64,000 nt of DNA from Pseudarthrobacter oxydans (GTDB lineage: Bacteria > Actinomycetota > Actinomycetes > Actinomycetales > Micrococcaceae), in contig NZ_CP139438.1 of assembly GCF_034258515.1 (NCBI RefSeq), forward strand, positions 1,364,001 through 1,428,000, read 5' to 3'. The position numbers and the translations under genes are program-made. The notes under the pieces are model-generated. The model saw only the letters and a list, made by a program, of their open reading frames with translations, was not told the DNA's origin and made no database searches. This document shows positions 7,802 to 17,987 of the stretch, in pieces; position 1 is the stretch's first letter; each line of letters starts with the position of its first letter.

Positions 7802-9229
7802 CTAGGCCTTGTGGGCCGGAGCCGTCATGGTGGTGACATCCAGTGCCTTGTCCAGATCGGCTTCGGAGACCTTGCCCTCGCCGTCCCCGACGAAGCCCAG
7901 CTTCTCGGTTGCCTGGCGTACGGTAAGGCCCTCAGCCACGGCCGTCTTGGCGATCTTGGCCGCGTTCTCGTAGCCGATGTACTTGTTCAGCGGGGTCACG
8001 ATGGACGGTGAGGCCTCGGCCAGGAAGCGGGCGCGCTCCACGTTCGCGGTGATGCCGTCAATCATCTTGTCCGCCATGACGCGGCTGGTGTTGGCGAGCA
8101 GGCGGATGGATTCCAGCAGGTTGGACGCCATGACCGGGATGCCGACGTTAAGCTCGAACGCGCCGTTGGTGCCGGACCAGGCGATGGCGGTGTCGTTGCC
8201 GATGACCTGTGCCGCCACCATGATGGATGCCTCGCAGATGACCGGGTTGACCTTGCCCGGCATGATCGAGGAACCCGGCTGCAGGTCCGGGATGGCGATT
8301 TCGCCAAGGCCCGTGTTGGGGCCCGAGCCCATCCAGCGGAGATCGTTGTTGATCTTCATGAACGAGATCGCGATGTTGCGCAACTGGCTGGACGCCTCGA
8401 TCAGGCCGTCGCGGTTGGCCTGGGCCTCGAAGTGGTCGCGGGCCTCCGTCAGGGGAAGCCCCGTGTCGGTTGCAAGCAGTTCGATGACGCGCTCCGGGAA
8501 GCCCGCCGGGGTGTTGATGCCGGTGCCCACGGCCGTGCCGCCGAGCGGAACCTCAGCGACGCGGGGGAGCGAGGCGTTGATCCGCTCGATGCCGTAGCGG
8601 ACCTGCGCGGCGTAGCCGCCGAACTCCTGGCCGAGCATCACCGGGGTGGCGTCCATCAGGTGGGTGCGGCCGGACTTGACGACGTCCTTGAACTCGACAG
8701 CCTTCCGCTCCAGGGACTCGGCAAGGTAGCCGAGGGCCGGAATGAGGTCGTTGATCAGGGCCGAGGTGGCGGCGACATGGACCGATGTGGGGAAGACGTC
8801 GTTGGAGGACTGTGAGGCGTTGACGTGGTCGTTCGGGTGGACAACCTTGTCACTGCCGGCGGCCTTGAGGGCGCGCGAGGCGAGCTCGGCGATGACCTCG
8901 TTGGTGTTCATGTTCGAGGACGTGCCGGAGCCCGTCTGGAAGACGTCGATGGGGAAGTCGCCGTCATACTTGCCGGCGGCCACCTCATCGGCTGCATCTG
9001 CGATCGCCTTGGCCAGCTCGCCGTCGAGCACACCCAGTTCAGCGTTGGCCTGGGCGGCAGCCTTCTTGACCCGGGCCAGTGCTTCAATGTGCGCACGTTC
9101 CAGGGTCTTGCCGGAAATGGGGAAGTTCTCCACTGCCCGCTGCGTCTGCGCGCGGTACAGTGCGTTCACGGGGACGCGGACTTCGCCCATCGTGTCATGT
9201 TCAATGCGGAACTCTTCAGTGGAAGTCAT
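7802..9229 (-). CDS. fumC: class II fumarate hydratase
   Basis: The 475-residue enzyme interconverts fumarate and L-malate in the citric acid cycle. The signature [12 protein letters not shown] of the fumarase/aspartase superfamily is present at about residue 317, with SSNDVFPT and [11 protein letters not shown] upstream forming the other conserved regions; length matches homotetrameric class II enzymes, which need no iron-sulfur cluster. HSS-type residues typical of argininosuccinate lyase are absent, and the TGxxxxxN and [11 protein letters not shown] patterns favour fumarase over aspartase. It is the last gene of a minus-strand group DUF4245–carbonic anhydrase–fumC, 87 bases downstream of the anhydrase. 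Confidence 0.95.
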   Translation of the reverse strand: MTSTEEFRIEHDTMGEVRVPVNALYRAQTQRAVENFPISGKTLERAHIEALARVKKAAAQANAELGVLDGELAKAIADAADEVAAGKYDGDFPIDVFQTGSGTSSNMNTNEVIAELASRALKAAGSDKVVHPNDHVNASQSSNDVFPTSVHVAATSALINDLIPALGYLAESLERKAVEFKDVVKSGRTHLMDATPVMLGQEFGGYAAQVRYGIERINASLPRVAEVPLGGTAVGTGINTPAGFPERVIELLATDTGLPLTEARDHFEAQANRDGLIEASSQLRNIAISFMKINNDLRWMGSGPNTGLGEIAIPDLQPGSSIMPGKVNPVICEASIMVAAQVIGNDTAIAWSGTNGAFELNVGIPVMASNLLESIRLLANTSRVMADKMIDGITANVERARFLAEASPSIVTPLNKYIGYENAAKIAKTAVAEGLTVRQATEKLGFVGDGEGKVSEADLDKALDVTTMTAPAHKA

Positions 9230-9316
9230 GGGGCTAGCTTAGGACGCACGGGCGCCGCATCGAAAACCGTGAACTGCTTGCTACAGGCCCACCGCCGCGG
9301 CAGTTTTGGGAAGCTC

Positions 9317-9931
9317 CTAGTGCTCGCCGATTCCGGAAACCAGGTTGGCGCGGCCTTCGGCCAGGCTGTACGAGAGGCCGATGACCGCGGTCTTGCCCGA
9401 GCCGATTGCGTCGGAAATCACACGGGAGCTGTCCACGAGGCGCTGCGATGTCTGCTTGACGTGTTCCACCACCATGTCATTGACTTCGGTTTCGTCATTG
9501 CGCAGGGAGGTGAGGACCGACGGCGTAATCCGTTCCACCAGGTCCCGGATGAAACCTGTCGGCATCTCTCCGGTTTCCACCGCGGACTTCGTGGCGCTGA
9601 CGGCCCCGCAGCTGTCGTGCCCCAGGATCACGATCAAGGGCACCCCCAGCACTGCCACGCTGTATTCCAGCGAGCCCAGGACGGCGTCGTCAATGACCTG
9701 GCCGGCCGTCCTGACGACGAAGACGTCGCCGAGACCCACATCGAAGATGATCTCTGCGGCGAGCCGCGAGTCGGAGCAACCGAAGATGACGGCGAAGGGG
9801 TGCTGGTTCTCCACGAGGGACGACCGCCGTGACGCATCCTGGTTGGGGTGCGAGGTCTCACCGTTTACGAATCGTTCATTGCCTTCGCGCAGACGGCGCC
9901 AGGCGAGTGCAGGAGTCAGATAGGTAGCCAC
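9317..9931 (-). CDS. beta-class carbonic anhydrase
   Basis: The 204-residue protein hydrates CO2 to bicarbonate. Zinc ligands are visible: C52 in FGCSDSR (with D54 and R56 forming the catalytic dyad), H105 and C108 in GHDSCGA. The length fits the bacterial cytosolic beta class. It lies 9 bases after the DUF4245 gene and before fumC, a pairing that could link bicarbonate supply to anaplerosis, although that is inference. GC-rich codon use matches its neighbours. Confidence 0.93.
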   Translation of the reverse strand: MATYLTPALAWRRLREGNERFVNGETSHPNQDASRRSSLVENQHPFAVIFGCSDSRLAAEIIFDVGLGDVFVVRTAGQVIDDAVLGSLEYSVAVLGVPLIVILGHDSCGAVSATKSAVETGEMPTGFIRDLVERITPSVLTSLRNDETEVNDMVVEHVKQTSQRLVDSSRVISDAIGSGKTAVIGLSYSLAEGRANLVSGIGEH

Positions 9932-9940
9932 GCGCCTACC

Positions 9941-10621
9941 TTACGGTGCGGCGGGCGCGGAGGGTGAAACTGTGACAGCCGGGTTGCTTTCCAGGGACCT
10001 GACGACGGCGTCCGCCAGCACGGCGATCTCGTCCAGCTGGGCCTCCCCGGACAGGACAACGGTGGTGCCGCGGTAGTCCAGCACCAGGGACTTTTCGCCC
10101 TTGCCGGTGTCCCGAAGCTGCCAGTCCTGCCCGCCGGCGTTCCGGGAGCCGGTGACGGGCGCGTTCCTGGTTTGCTGAAGAAGCCAGGTGGGGTTGGCGC
10201 TCCTGGTCTGGACCAGGCTGATGAAGGATTCCCTGGGCGTCAGGTAGCCCACTTCCCAGGTGGGGACACCGCTGCCGGTTCCGGCTTCCCACCGGGCGTA
10301 GTTCGGCCGGAAAGTATTGCCGGTGTCCGGGGCCACGGGTGTGAATCCCGCCACATCCGTGGCGTTGCGTGCGGTGGCTCCCACATCGATGTTCGGACGG
10401 TAGCCCTCGCTTTTGGGGAGCGGATTCATGAGGATGATGGGCAGGAACGCGGCGATGCTCACCACCAGGGCGATGACCATTCCAATCACCGAGGCGTTGG
10501 CGCGCTTGGCGGCTGCCGCCGGAATGACGGGCTTGACCTGCCCCTGTCCTGCCGTGGCGCCGGACACGCTGCTGCCTCCGGATCCGTGCGGCTCGGGACT
10601 GGGGGTGGTCTTTTCCTGCAT
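9941..10621 (-). CDS. DUF4245 domain-containing membrane-anchored protein
   Basis: Start chosen at ATG 10621 (MQEKTTPSPEP), which has GAGGGGTG just upstream; the open frame runs further to 10831 but that part lacks protein-like composition and meets the divergent glpX promoter. The 226-residue product has a Pro/Ser/Gly-rich cytoplasmic N-terminus, one membrane helix at about 45-68 (VIGMVIALVVSIAAFLPIIL) and an extracytoplasmic DUF4245 domain with a PTWEVGYLTP segment. The family has no known function but is regularly next to glpX in actinobacteria. It is divergent from glpX and heads the operon with carbonic anhydrase and fumC. Confidence 0.8.
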   Translation of the reverse strand: MQEKTTPSPEPHGSGGSSVSGATAGQGQVKPVIPAAAAKRANASVIGMVIALVVSIAAFLPIILMNPLPKSEGYRPNIDVGATARNATDVAGFTPVAPDTGNTFRPNYARWEAGTGSGVPTWEVGYLTPRESFISLVQTRSANPTWLLQQTRNAPVTGSRNAGGQDWQLRDTGKGEKSLVLDYRGTTVVLSGEAQLDEIAVLADAVVRSLESNPAVTVSPSAPAAP

Positions 10622-10831
10622 GTCATTCACCCCTCTATAGTCGCCCATGGCGGCAGTCAACTTCCATTTGGCCTCCGCGGGCTCCCTGGCACGGCCTCCT
10701 GGCACATTGCGGTGGTGCGTCATCCGCCGCTCCGAAGGCGGTGCCGCGACTATGATCGATATCAGAGGAATCACCGCCCTGCTGCACCGGCGGGGTGGGT
10801 TCAATGATCGCCACTCGAAGAAGAGGTTCAC

Positions 10832-11869
10832 GTGTCACCAGCGTCCATGACCCAGAAGTACTCCACGCTCTCCCCGTCCCTGGCGGTGGGCAATGATGAG
10901 CCGGACCGGAACCTTGCCCTCGAGCTCGTCCGCGTCACCGAAGCAGCCGCCATCGCCGGCGGCCACTGGGTTGGCTTCGGCGACAAGAACAAGGCTGACG
11001 GTGCCGCCGTTGACGCCATGCGCTCCTTCCTGCAGACCGTCCACTTCAACGGTGTCGTGGTCATCGGTGAAGGCGAAAAAGACGAAGCTCCGATGCTCTT
11101 CAACGGCGAACGCGTCGGTGACGGTACGGGGCCCGAATGCGATGTGGCCGTTGACCCCATCGATGGAACCAGGCTGACCGCGCTGGGCATCAACAACGCC
11201 CTCGCCGTCCTGGCAGTGGCAGAGCGCGGCTCCATGTTCGACCCCTCCGCCGTGTTCTACATGGAGAAGCTCGTCACTGGCCCGGAAGCCGCTGACATGG
11301 TGGACCTCCGCCTCCCGGTCAAGCAGAACCTCCACCTGATCGCGAAGGCCAAGGGCGTCAAGGTCAACCAGCTCAACGTCATGATCCTCGACCGTGACCG
11401 CCACAAGCCGCTGGTGGAGGAAATCCGGCAGGCAGGCGCGCGCACCAAGTTCATCATGGACGGCGACGTGGCAGGCGCCATCGCGGCCGCCCGCTCGGGC
11501 ACCGGCGTCGACGCACTGATGGGCATCGGCGGGACCCCGGAGGGCATCGTGGCCGCCTGCGCCATCAAGTCCCTCGGCGGTGTCATCCAGGGCCGCCTGT
11601 GGCCCACCAGCGACGAAGAGAAGCAGAAGGCCATCGACGCCGGCCACGACCTCGAGCGGGTCCTGTCCACCAACGACCTCGTCTCCAGTGACAACTGCTA
11701 CTTTGCCGCCACCGGCATCACCGACGGCGACCTCCTCAAGGGCGTCCGCTACTCCAAGGACAGGGTCCTCACCCAGTCCATCGTCATGCGTTCCAAGTCC
11801 GGCACCATCCGCTTCGTTGACGGCGAGCACCGGGCTGACAAGTGGGAAGGCTACGCCCGCAAGAGCTGA
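10832..11869 (+). CDS. glpX: class II fructose-1,6-bisphosphatase
   Basis: The 345-residue enzyme removes the 1-phosphate of fructose-1,6-bisphosphate, the committed step of gluconeogenesis; in actinobacteria GlpX is usually the only FBPase. The lithium-sensitive phosphatase metal motif is DPIDGT (D108-T113), preceded by IGEGEKDE (E80/E82) and followed by a substrate-site region around YYSKD-like residues near the C-terminus. The start is GTG 10832 with GAAGAGG six bases upstream; a second in-frame ATG is at residue 6. A strong terminator follows immediately. Confidence 0.95.
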   Translation: MSPASMTQKYSTLSPSLAVGNDEPDRNLALELVRVTEAAAIAGGHWVGFGDKNKADGAAVDAMRSFLQTVHFNGVVVIGEGEKDEAPMLFNGERVGDGTGPECDVAVDPIDGTRLTALGINNALAVLAVAERGSMFDPSAVFYMEKLVTGPEAADMVDLRLPVKQNLHLIAKAKGVKVNQLNVMILDRDRHKPLVEEIRQAGARTKFIMDGDVAGAIAAARSGTGVDALMGIGGTPEGIVAACAIKSLGGVIQGRLWPTSDEEKQKAIDAGHDLERVLSTNDLVSSDNCYFAATGITDGDLLKGVRYSKDRVLTQSIVMRSKSGTIRFVDGEHRADKWEGYARKS

Positions 11870-11888
11870 CCCCGGCCGCGTTGTGATC

Positions 11889-11925
11889 CCAGGCCCCCGG
11901 AGCGCACCGCGTTCCGGGGGCCTGG
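11889..11925 (+). terminator. terminator after glpX
   Basis: A perfect 13-bp stem, CCAGGCCCCCGGA with TCCGGGGGCCTGG, encloses an 11-base loop and is followed by CGTTT. It separates glpX from the FemX-like gene. Confidence 0.8.
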
Positions 11926-11942
11926 CGTTTAAGCCGTTGGTA

Positions 11943-11948
11943 TAGGGT
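11943..11948 (+). promoter_or_regulatory. −10 box TAGGGT before the FemX-like gene
   Basis: TAGGGT (with TATAGG overlapping) ends 7 bases before the ATG and directly follows the glpX terminator, so the FemX-like gene probably has its own near-leaderless transcript. Confidence 0.4.
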
Positions 11949-11955
11949 TGAAGCC

Positions 11956-13011
11956 ATGATTCCTGCTGTTGTGCCCTGTACTGACCGCGCCCTCTGGGAC
12001 GACCACGTTGACCGGTTCCAGGGACATCCGCAACAGCTCTGGGGGTGGGGCGAGACCAAGGCCATGCACGGCTGGTCCGTGGACCGTGTGCTCATCAATG
12101 ACGGCGGGAACACCATTGGCTGCGCCCAGCTGCTGGTCCGGCGCCTTCCCCTTCCGTTCCGTGCGCTGGTGTACATTCCCCGTGGCCCCATGTGCGCACC
12201 GGAGAATGCGCAGGCGGTCCTCAACAGCCTGGCCCGCCATGCCGCCGTCCGCCACCGGGGAGTGGCCCTGAGCATCGAACCGGACTGGGACCAGGATTCA
12301 GTTTTCGCCGGTGCAGTGGCGGCCGCCGGGTTCCGGTCATCCAGCAATACGGTGCTTATCCCGCGGACCCTGATCCTTGACCTCACCAGGACCGATGACG
12401 AGCTCATGGCGGACATGTCCAAGTCCACCCGGGCCAACATCCGCAAGGCCATGCGCAGCGACGTTGAGTTCCGCAAAGTGAAGAACGACGCCGAACTTGA
12501 GCAGGTACTGGCCGTCTACCACGAGACCGCGGACCGGGCCGGTTTCGGGATCCACGAGGACCAGTACTACCGGGACATCTTCAAGAACATGGCGGACGGC
12601 TCGCCGATCATCGGGGCGTTCGACGGCGAGCAGCTGCTGGCGTTTGTCTGGCTCGCCAGGAGCGGCGCCACCGCCTTCGAGCTCTACGGCGGCGTGTCCG
12701 GCGAGGGGCAGAAGCAGCGCGTCAACTACGGCGTGAAATGGGCGGCGCTGCAGGCGATGCGCGAGGACGGATGCTCCCGCTACGACTTCAACGGGCTGCT
12801 CAACGACGGCATCTCCGACTTCAAGAAGCAGTTCGCCAAGCACGAGAACATGCTGCTGGGCACCTGGGAAAAACCGCTCTCGCCGTTCTACCCGGCCTAT
12901 GCCCAGGCCATGCCACTGGCGCGGCGCGGGCTGCAGACCGGCCGGCGGCTGCTGAAGGCTGCTGCCGGCAGGGTCCGGCCCGTACTCAAGAAGCTGCGCC
13001 CGGGCAGCTAG
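11956..13011 (+). CDS. FemX/FemAB-family aminoacyltransferase
   Basis: The 351-residue protein has the FemABX double-GNAT fold: an N-terminal half with QLWGWGETKAMHGW and YIPRGPM, the NIRKA segment after the long central strand (about residue 155), and a C-terminal half with FELYGGVSG and YDFNGLLNDGISDFKKQF. The DFKKxF block is typical of lipid II:glycine/alanine/serine transferases, which use aminoacyl-tRNA to build the peptidoglycan interpeptide bridge. Arthrobacter-type peptidoglycan has such bridges, so this role fits; which residue is added cannot be read from sequence. The tRNA-synthetase-like coiled-coil arm of S. aureus FemA is not evident. Confidence 0.85.
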   Translation: MIPAVVPCTDRALWDDHVDRFQGHPQQLWGWGETKAMHGWSVDRVLINDGGNTIGCAQLLVRRLPLPFRALVYIPRGPMCAPENAQAVLNSLARHAAVRHRGVALSIEPDWDQDSVFAGAVAAAGFRSSSNTVLIPRTLILDLTRTDDELMADMSKSTRANIRKAMRSDVEFRKVKNDAELEQVLAVYHETADRAGFGIHEDQYYRDIFKNMADGSPIIGAFDGEQLLAFVWLARSGATAFELYGGVSGEGQKQRVNYGVKWAALQAMREDGCSRYDFNGLLNDGISDFKKQFAKHENMLLGTWEKPLSPFYPAYAQAMPLARRGLQTGRRLLKAAAGRVRPVLKKLRPGS

Positions 13012-13019
13012 CCCCGGCA

Positions 13020-13069
13020 GGCAAAGGGCGACGGCGGCACCCGGGCGGGTGCCGCCGTCGCCCTTTGCC
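13020..13069. terminator. bidirectional terminator between the FemX-like gene and manA
   Basis: A 23-bp perfect stem (13020-13042 with 13047-13069) closed by a GGGC loop, symmetric enough to serve both convergent genes. Confidence 0.85.
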
Positions 13070-13101
13070 GTTGCCGCCAGTAAGCCGCGGGGCGCAGCCT
13101 G

Positions 13102-14352
13102 CTAAAGGCCCGTGGTCACGGCGAAAGCAAGCGCAGGTTCCGTGCTCCCTGCCACCGGGTGAACGTTGACCGGAGCCTCGGCTGCGGCCAGGAAGGCGCT
13201 GCCGCCCCGGGAGAGCTCCAGGTCGCCCTTGGGCGAATCCAGGTAGATGTTGCCGGCCACAACAATGACCACGGCCGCGCCGGACTGTGCCAGCGGTACC
13301 GGTCCCGCGCCGGGTGAGAGCTCGATGCGCTGGAGCTGGAATTCCTCGAACGGGGGGCGGAACAGTTCCTGGTCCAGGACCGTCCTTTCGGCCGCGAGCC
13401 TGGGCACGGCCACTGGCTGGAAGTCGACAGTCCGCAGGAGTTCGGGCACATCCACGAACTTGGGGGTGAGGCCGCCGCGCAGGACATTGTCGGAGGATGC
13501 CATGACCTCCACGCCCAGGCCGTGCAGGTAGGCATGGACGTTTCCGGCGGGGAGGTATACCGCCTCACCCGGTGCCAGCGAAATGCGGTTCAGCAGCAGG
13601 GAGATCAGGACTCCGGGATCGCCGGGGTACTTTTCGTTCAGGCTGATCACTGTGTTGAGTTCGGCCTCGTAGGGGGCAAGGGGCGCTCCGGAGAGGAGCG
13701 CAGCCACCACCAGCGCAGTAGCATCAGCCACGAGCTGGCCGCCGCTGATCAGGCGCTCGAAGGCCTTCCGCAGGCCCGTGCTTTCACCGGGGGACTGGAG
13801 GTCCGCAAGCAGCCCATTGACCAGCGCGGGAGCCCCGCCCTCCACGGAGTCGAAGGCGGCCGCAACATGCTGCAGGATGTCCACGGTCCGGGCTGCCGGA
13901 CGGAAACCGCACAGCGCCTCAAACGGCGTCAGGGCGAGAATCATCTCCGGCTTGTGGTTGTCGTCGCGGTAGTTCCGGTTGGGTGCATCCGGAGCCAGGC
14001 CCGCTGCGTTTTCCCGCGCAAACCCCGCCCGTGCCTGCTCCAGGCTCGGATGGACCTGCAGGGACAGTGGCTGGGCTGCCGCCAGGATCTTGGCCAGGAA
14101 CGGCAGCCGCGGACCAAAGCGGGCCACGGAGTCCGCGCCAAGGAAATGCTCCGGATCGCGCGAGATCAGGGCGTCCAGGCCCGTAGTCGCCGAACCGTCC
14201 TCGGGAACGCGGGCAACCGACGGGGAATCGGGGTGCGCGCCGATCCACAGTTCCGCTTCGGGGCCGCCGGATTCCGGGCGTCCCAGGAGGGCGGCGATGG
14301 CCGTCGTCGAACCCCAGGCGTAATCCCGGAGGACGTTGTCAATCTGGTACAA
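13102..14352 (-). CDS. manA: mannose-6-phosphate isomerase, class I
   Basis: The enzyme interconverts mannose-6-phosphate and fructose-6-phosphate, feeding GDP-mannose synthesis for mannosylated envelope polymers. Domain landmarks are LRDYAWGS at the N-terminus, the zinc-site LQVHPS, DDNHKPEM and a VYLPAGNVHAYLHG cupin segment; length (416) suits class I. I chose TTG 14352 because AAGGAACGG lies 8-10 bases upstream and the first family residues (LYQIDNVLRDYAWG) follow; an ATG at 14397 would add 15 unconserved residues and overlap the LCP gene. It is 29 bases downstream of the LCP gene, on the same strand. Confidence 0.92.
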   Translation of the reverse strand: MYQIDNVLRDYAWGSTTAIAALLGRPESGGPEAELWIGAHPDSPSVARVPEDGSATTGLDALISRDPEHFLGADSVARFGPRLPFLAKILAAAQPLSLQVHPSLEQARAGFARENAAGLAPDAPNRNYRDDNHKPEMILALTPFEALCGFRPAARTVDILQHVAAAFDSVEGGAPALVNGLLADLQSPGESTGLRKAFERLISGGQLVADATALVVAALLSGAPLAPYEAELNTVISLNEKYPGDPGVLISLLLNRISLAPGEAVYLPAGNVHAYLHGLGVEVMASSDNVLRGGLTPKFVDVPELLRTVDFQPVAVPRLAAERTVLDQELFRPPFEEFQLQRIELSPGAGPVPLAQSGAAVVIVVAGNIYLDSPKGDLELSRGGSAFLAAAEAPVNVHPVAGSTEPALAFAVTTGL

Positions 14353-14381
14353 AACCGTTCCGTTCCTTGGTGGGTTGGCCG

Positions 14382-16028
14382 CTAGAGCGGGGCGCACTGG
14401 CCGTTGGTGGCCACGAGCTGGCGGATGGTTTCTTCATCGCCATTGCGCTTGAGCTGGTTCAGCATCTCTTCAGTGATCGGCTCGCCGTCGGGGGTTGTGG
14501 TCACCGGGGTGAAGTCCGACGGCGTGGGCTGCTGCGGGGCGCGGCCGCCGGCCGGCAGGGCGGCGGGGGAGGCCCCGGCCGCCTGGATGCGGCCGGCGCC
14601 CGCCTTCGGGACGGCGATGGCGTCGTCGGGAATTCCTGCCGACTGGGCGCCCTTGGCGGAGGCCGACGCCAGCAACTGGTCCACGCGCTGGTGGATCTGG
14701 TCGAAGTCCGGGACGGTGGAGAAGGAGGCGTCGAAGTCCGGGGGGCCGATCGTAAGCCGCTTGACGTCCTGGCCCTTCGCCTTGATCGCGAGGTCCAGGA
14801 AGCTGCCAAGCTGGGAGGAGGAAATGTTGGATTCCACAACCTGGGTGCCCGCGTTGGCGATGTCTTCGAACTTGGCCAGCAGCGTGGCCGGGTCCAGTTG
14901 CTTCAGCATGGCCTGCTGGACGCATTGCTGGCGCTGGATGCGGGCGTAGTCATCCACATACTCGCGTGACCGTCCGTACCAGAGCGCCTGGTTGCCGTCG
15001 AGTGTCTGCTCTCCGGCCGGGATCCACCCGAGGGGCATGCCGTGGGTTTGGCTGTAATCGTCGAAGTAGCCGCTCATGGGTACCCAGCCGCCGGCCTTGA
15101 TCTTGATGCCGCCCATGGCGTCGATGAGCGTGGCAAAGCCCTCCATGTCCACCAGGACATAGGCCTGGATTGTCATTCCCAGCGTTCCGGAGACGGCTTC
15201 CATGGTTGCCTGCGCGCCCGGATCGGCCACCCCCGGGTAGAGGTCCGCGTGCTGGTTGGTGACTTCGGTGTTAATGGCATTGATCAGGCATTCGTCGCCG
15301 CAGTTGTAGCCGTCGGGATAGATCTCCCGCATCGGCGAGTCTTTGCTGAACTGCGCGTTCTGGAAGTTGCGGGGGACGGAAATGATGGCGGTCTGGCCGG
15401 TTTCGGCGTCAACGCTCAGCACCGAGAGGCTGTCCGGACGCCGTCCGGTACGGTCCTCACCGGCGTCGCCGCCCATCATCAGGAAGTTGTAGCGCCCGTC
15501 CACGGGGTCGATAGCGGGCCCGGCGGAAAAAATGTTGCCGATCGCGTTACGGCCCACATTGAGGAGGTAGGCGGCGTAGCCGAGCGACCCGCTCCCGAGG
15601 ACCAGGGCCAGTACCAGGGCAAACCCGACGGCGGGCCGTACCGAGGGCTCCAGCAGTACGGGGCGGATCAGCCGCAGGGTGTTGATGAACAGTGCCGCCC
15701 AGCCGACGGCCAGCGCTACCAGCAGGATCACGATCGCCAGGGAGGCGAAGGGGTTGGTGATGATGTTGATCAGGAGGGGCCGGTTGAGGAGCAGCAGGAG
15801 CAGGGTGAGCGCCAGCACTGCCCAGACGGAGAGCGTTACGGCCAGTGCGGCGCGGCCCAGCCTGCGGTCGCCGGCCACAATCTGGGCACTGCCCGGGACC
15901 AGGAGAGTCAGGAGGACAAGCACGAAGGCCCGCTTGGTGCGGACGTGCGGAGAGGCGCTGACCGGGTACCGGACGGGGTCTGTCATTGCGCCGCCGGGAG
16001 CGGAGTCGTGCAGCTTGCTGCTGGACAT
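14382..16028 (-). CDS. LCP (LytR-CpsA-Psr) family glycopolymer transferase
   Basis: The start is ATG 16028, eleven bases after purE ends; the frame upstream is out-of-frame purE. The 548-residue product has about four hydrophobic helices in its first 160 residues, then the extracytoplasmic LCP domain beginning at YNFLMMGGDAGEDRTGRRPD, with RPDSLSVLSVD and ISVPRN carrying the conserved Arg/Asp that bind polyprenyl-pyrophosphate. LCP enzymes attach secondary polymers such as teichoic acids or arabinogalactan to peptidoglycan. A Pro/Ala-rich linker leads to a short C-terminal piece ending CAPL. The manA–LCP–purE–purK–GtrA order parallels the Rv3267 region of M. tuberculosis. Confidence 0.9.
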   Translation of the reverse strand: MSSSKLHDSAPGGAMTDPVRYPVSASPHVRTKRAFVLVLLTLLVPGSAQIVAGDRRLGRAALAVTLSVWAVLALTLLLLLLNRPLLINIITNPFASLAIVILLVALAVGWAALFINTLRLIRPVLLEPSVRPAVGFALVLALVLGSGSLGYAAYLLNVGRNAIGNIFSAGPAIDPVDGRYNFLMMGGDAGEDRTGRRPDSLSVLSVDAETGQTAIISVPRNFQNAQFSKDSPMREIYPDGYNCGDECLINAINTEVTNQHADLYPGVADPGAQATMEAVSGTLGMTIQAYVLVDMEGFATLIDAMGGIKIKAGGWVPMSGYFDDYSQTHGMPLGWIPAGEQTLDGNQALWYGRSREYVDDYARIQRQQCVQQAMLKQLDPATLLAKFEDIANAGTQVVESNISSSQLGSFLDLAIKAKGQDVKRLTIGPPDFDASFSTVPDFDQIHQRVDQLLASASAKGAQSAGIPDDAIAVPKAGAGRIQAAGASPAALPAGGRAPQQPTPSDFTPVTTTPDGEPITEEMLNQLKRNGDEETIRQLVATNGQCAPL

Positions 16029-16038
16029 ACGCGCCGCC

Positions 16039-16623
16039 CTAGCGGCTGCCCCGCAGGGCGCCGTTGCCTTCGGCGAAGACTTCGCTGACCTTTTGCCGCA
16101 GGTTCGCACCCTTGCGGGTTGCGACGGCGTTGAGGTCCGCGGCGAAATCAAGGAGGTCTGCGCGAAGCGATGCGGCAAGCTCGTCCGTGCCGGCTGCCAG
16201 TATCCGCACCGCCAGGAGTCCCGCGTTGCGTGCCCCGGCGATTGAAACGGTAGCCACCGGGACGCCGGCCGGCATCTGGACGATGGACAGGAGTGAGTCC
16301 ATGCCGTCCAGGGTTTTCAGGGGGACAGGCACGCCGATGACCGGAAGCGGCGTAACGCTGGCCAGCATGCCCGGCAGGTGGGCCGCGCCCCCGGCGCCGG
16401 CAATGATGACCCTCAGGCCGCGCTCATGGGCCGTCTGCCCGTAGCGGATCATTTCCGTAGGCATGCGGTGGGCTGACACGACGTCGGCTTCGAACGGAAT
16501 GCCGAACTCCGCCAGCGCGTCCGCGGCGGCTTCCATGACAGGCCAGTCCGAGTCGGAGCCCATGACCAGGCCTACCAGGGGCGCTGTCTCCGAAGCGGTG
16601 GCTGGTGTGGCTTGGGCGCTCAT
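16039..16623 (-). CDS. purE: N5-carboxyaminoimidazole ribonucleotide mutase
   Basis: Class I PurE converts N5-CAIR to CAIR in purine synthesis. GSDSDWPVM (nucleotide phosphate loop) and VVSAHRMP (catalytic His) are intact, followed by [16 protein letters not shown]; length 194 fits an octameric class I enzyme with a short extra N-terminus. ATG 16623 has GAGGAG six bases upstream and overlaps the purK stop as ATGA, so PurK and PurE are translationally coupled. Confidence 0.95.
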   Translation of the reverse strand: MSAQATPATASETAPLVGLVMGSDSDWPVMEAAADALAEFGIPFEADVVSAHRMPTEMIRYGQTAHERGLRVIIAGAGGAAHLPGMLASVTPLPVIGVPVPLKTLDGMDSLLSIVQMPAGVPVATVSIAGARNAGLLAVRILAAGTDELAASLRADLLDFAADLNAVATRKGANLRQKVSEVFAEGNGALRGSR

Positions 16624-17816
16624 GCGTTCTCCTCGAAAGTGCTTGGCGTTTCCTCCGCCGCCACCCGCCCGTCGCGGATGATGTTGGCCACCATGGTGGC
16701 ACGGCGGCGAACGGACTCGACGTCCGCGGTTGATGAACCCACCAGGTTCACGTGGCCGATCTTGCGGCCGGGCCGGACGGACTTGCCGTAGCAATGCACC
16801 TTCGCGGCAGGTTCGCTGGCAAGCGCCAGCGGGAAGGCGGAATACAGGTCCTGGTTCTCGCCGCCCAGGAAGTTCTTCATCACCACCACCGGTGCAAGGA
16901 CATCGGTGGCGCCAAGGGGAAGGTTCAGTACCGCCCGGAGGTGCTGCTCGAACTGGCTGGTCACCGAGCCGTCCTGCGTCCAGTGGCCGGTGTTGTGGGG
17001 GCGCATGGCGAGTTCGTTGATCAGGAACCCTGCCCCGGAGCCCGGCGTCTCGAAGAGTTCAACGGCCAGCACGCCCGTCACTCCCAGCTCGCCGGCAATC
17101 CGCAGTGCGGCGTCTTCCGCTGCCGCGGCAACCTCCACGGGGATATCCAGCGCGGGCGCTATGACCTCGTCACACACGCCGTCCACCTGGATGGTGTGCA
17201 CCACGGGCCATGCCCGGGCCTCGCCGTCGGGCGTCCGTGCCACCAACGCAGACAGTTCCCGCGTGAACTCGACTTTGGCCTCGGCGAGGAGGGGGCTCAT
17301 GGCGTCAAACCATTCCTCTGTGTCCGCAGCCTCTTCCGCTGAGCCCACCATGCGGACACCCTTGCCGTCGTAGCCGCCGCGCGGCATCTTCAGCACAACC
17401 GGCCAGCCGGTTTGTTCCCCGAAGCTGACGAGGCCGGCCACATCCTTCACGGCGGCCCAGGCAGGATTGGGAAGTTCCAGCCGATCGATGGCTGCACGCA
17501 TTACCAGCTTGTCCTGGGCGTTGACGAGCGCGTCGGGTCCGGGCTGGATATTGACGCCGGCATCCTGCAGGGCACGAAGGTGGGCCGTTGGGACGTGCTC
17601 ATGGTCAAAGGTCATGACGTCCAGGCCTTCTGCGAAGTCCAGGAGGGTCTGCAGGTCCTTGTAGTCACCCACGGGCGAGGACGGCACCGCCGAGACAGCG
17701 GAGACATCGTCACCTTCGGCAAGGACGCGTAGTTCAAAGCCAAGTGCGGTTGCGGCCGGGGCCATCATGCGGGCAAGCTGGCCGCCGCCCACCACGCCTA
17801 TTACTGGAAAAGTCAC
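16620..17816 (-). CDS. purK: N5-carboxyaminoimidazole ribonucleotide synthetase
   Basis: The 398-residue ATP-grasp enzyme makes N5-CAIR from AIR, ATP and bicarbonate, the substrate of PurE encoded next to it. The N-terminus [13 protein letters not shown], the FDHEHVP segment, [14 protein letters not shown] (ATP-grasp lid) and [15 protein letters not shown] (substrate/metal site) are all typical. It is first in the purK-purE unit, with the LCP gene following at 11 bases, so all three may share a transcript. Divergent from the GtrA gene. Confidence 0.95.
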   Translation of the reverse strand: MTFPVIGVVGGGQLARMMAPAATALGFELRVLAEGDDVSAVSAVPSSPVGDYKDLQTLLDFAEGLDVMTFDHEHVPTAHLRALQDAGVNIQPGPDALVNAQDKLVMRAAIDRLELPNPAWAAVKDVAGLVSFGEQTGWPVVLKMPRGGYDGKGVRMVGSAEEAADTEEWFDAMSPLLAEAKVEFTRELSALVARTPDGEARAWPVVHTIQVDGVCDEVIAPALDIPVEVAAAAEDAALRIAGELGVTGVLAVELFETPGSGAGFLINELAMRPHNTGHWTQDGSVTSQFEQHLRAVLNLPLGATDVLAPVVVMKNFLGGENQDLYSAFPLALASEPAAKVHCYGKSVRPGRKIGHVNLVGSSTADVESVRRRATMVANIIRDGRVAAEETPSTFEENA

Positions 17817-17987
17817 ATTGCCAGCCTACCGAAGACCGCCCGGTATCCCACGTTTCCGGTCCGCGGCGGCAGGAGTGTTTCGGCCGCCGAAGGCCCCGGC
17901 GCAGGTTGGGGAGGCTGCCACGCAGGTTTGGGGGCTAAAATAGGCGTCTGGCCCGATGGCCCACATTTCAGACAGCCATGGAGGGCC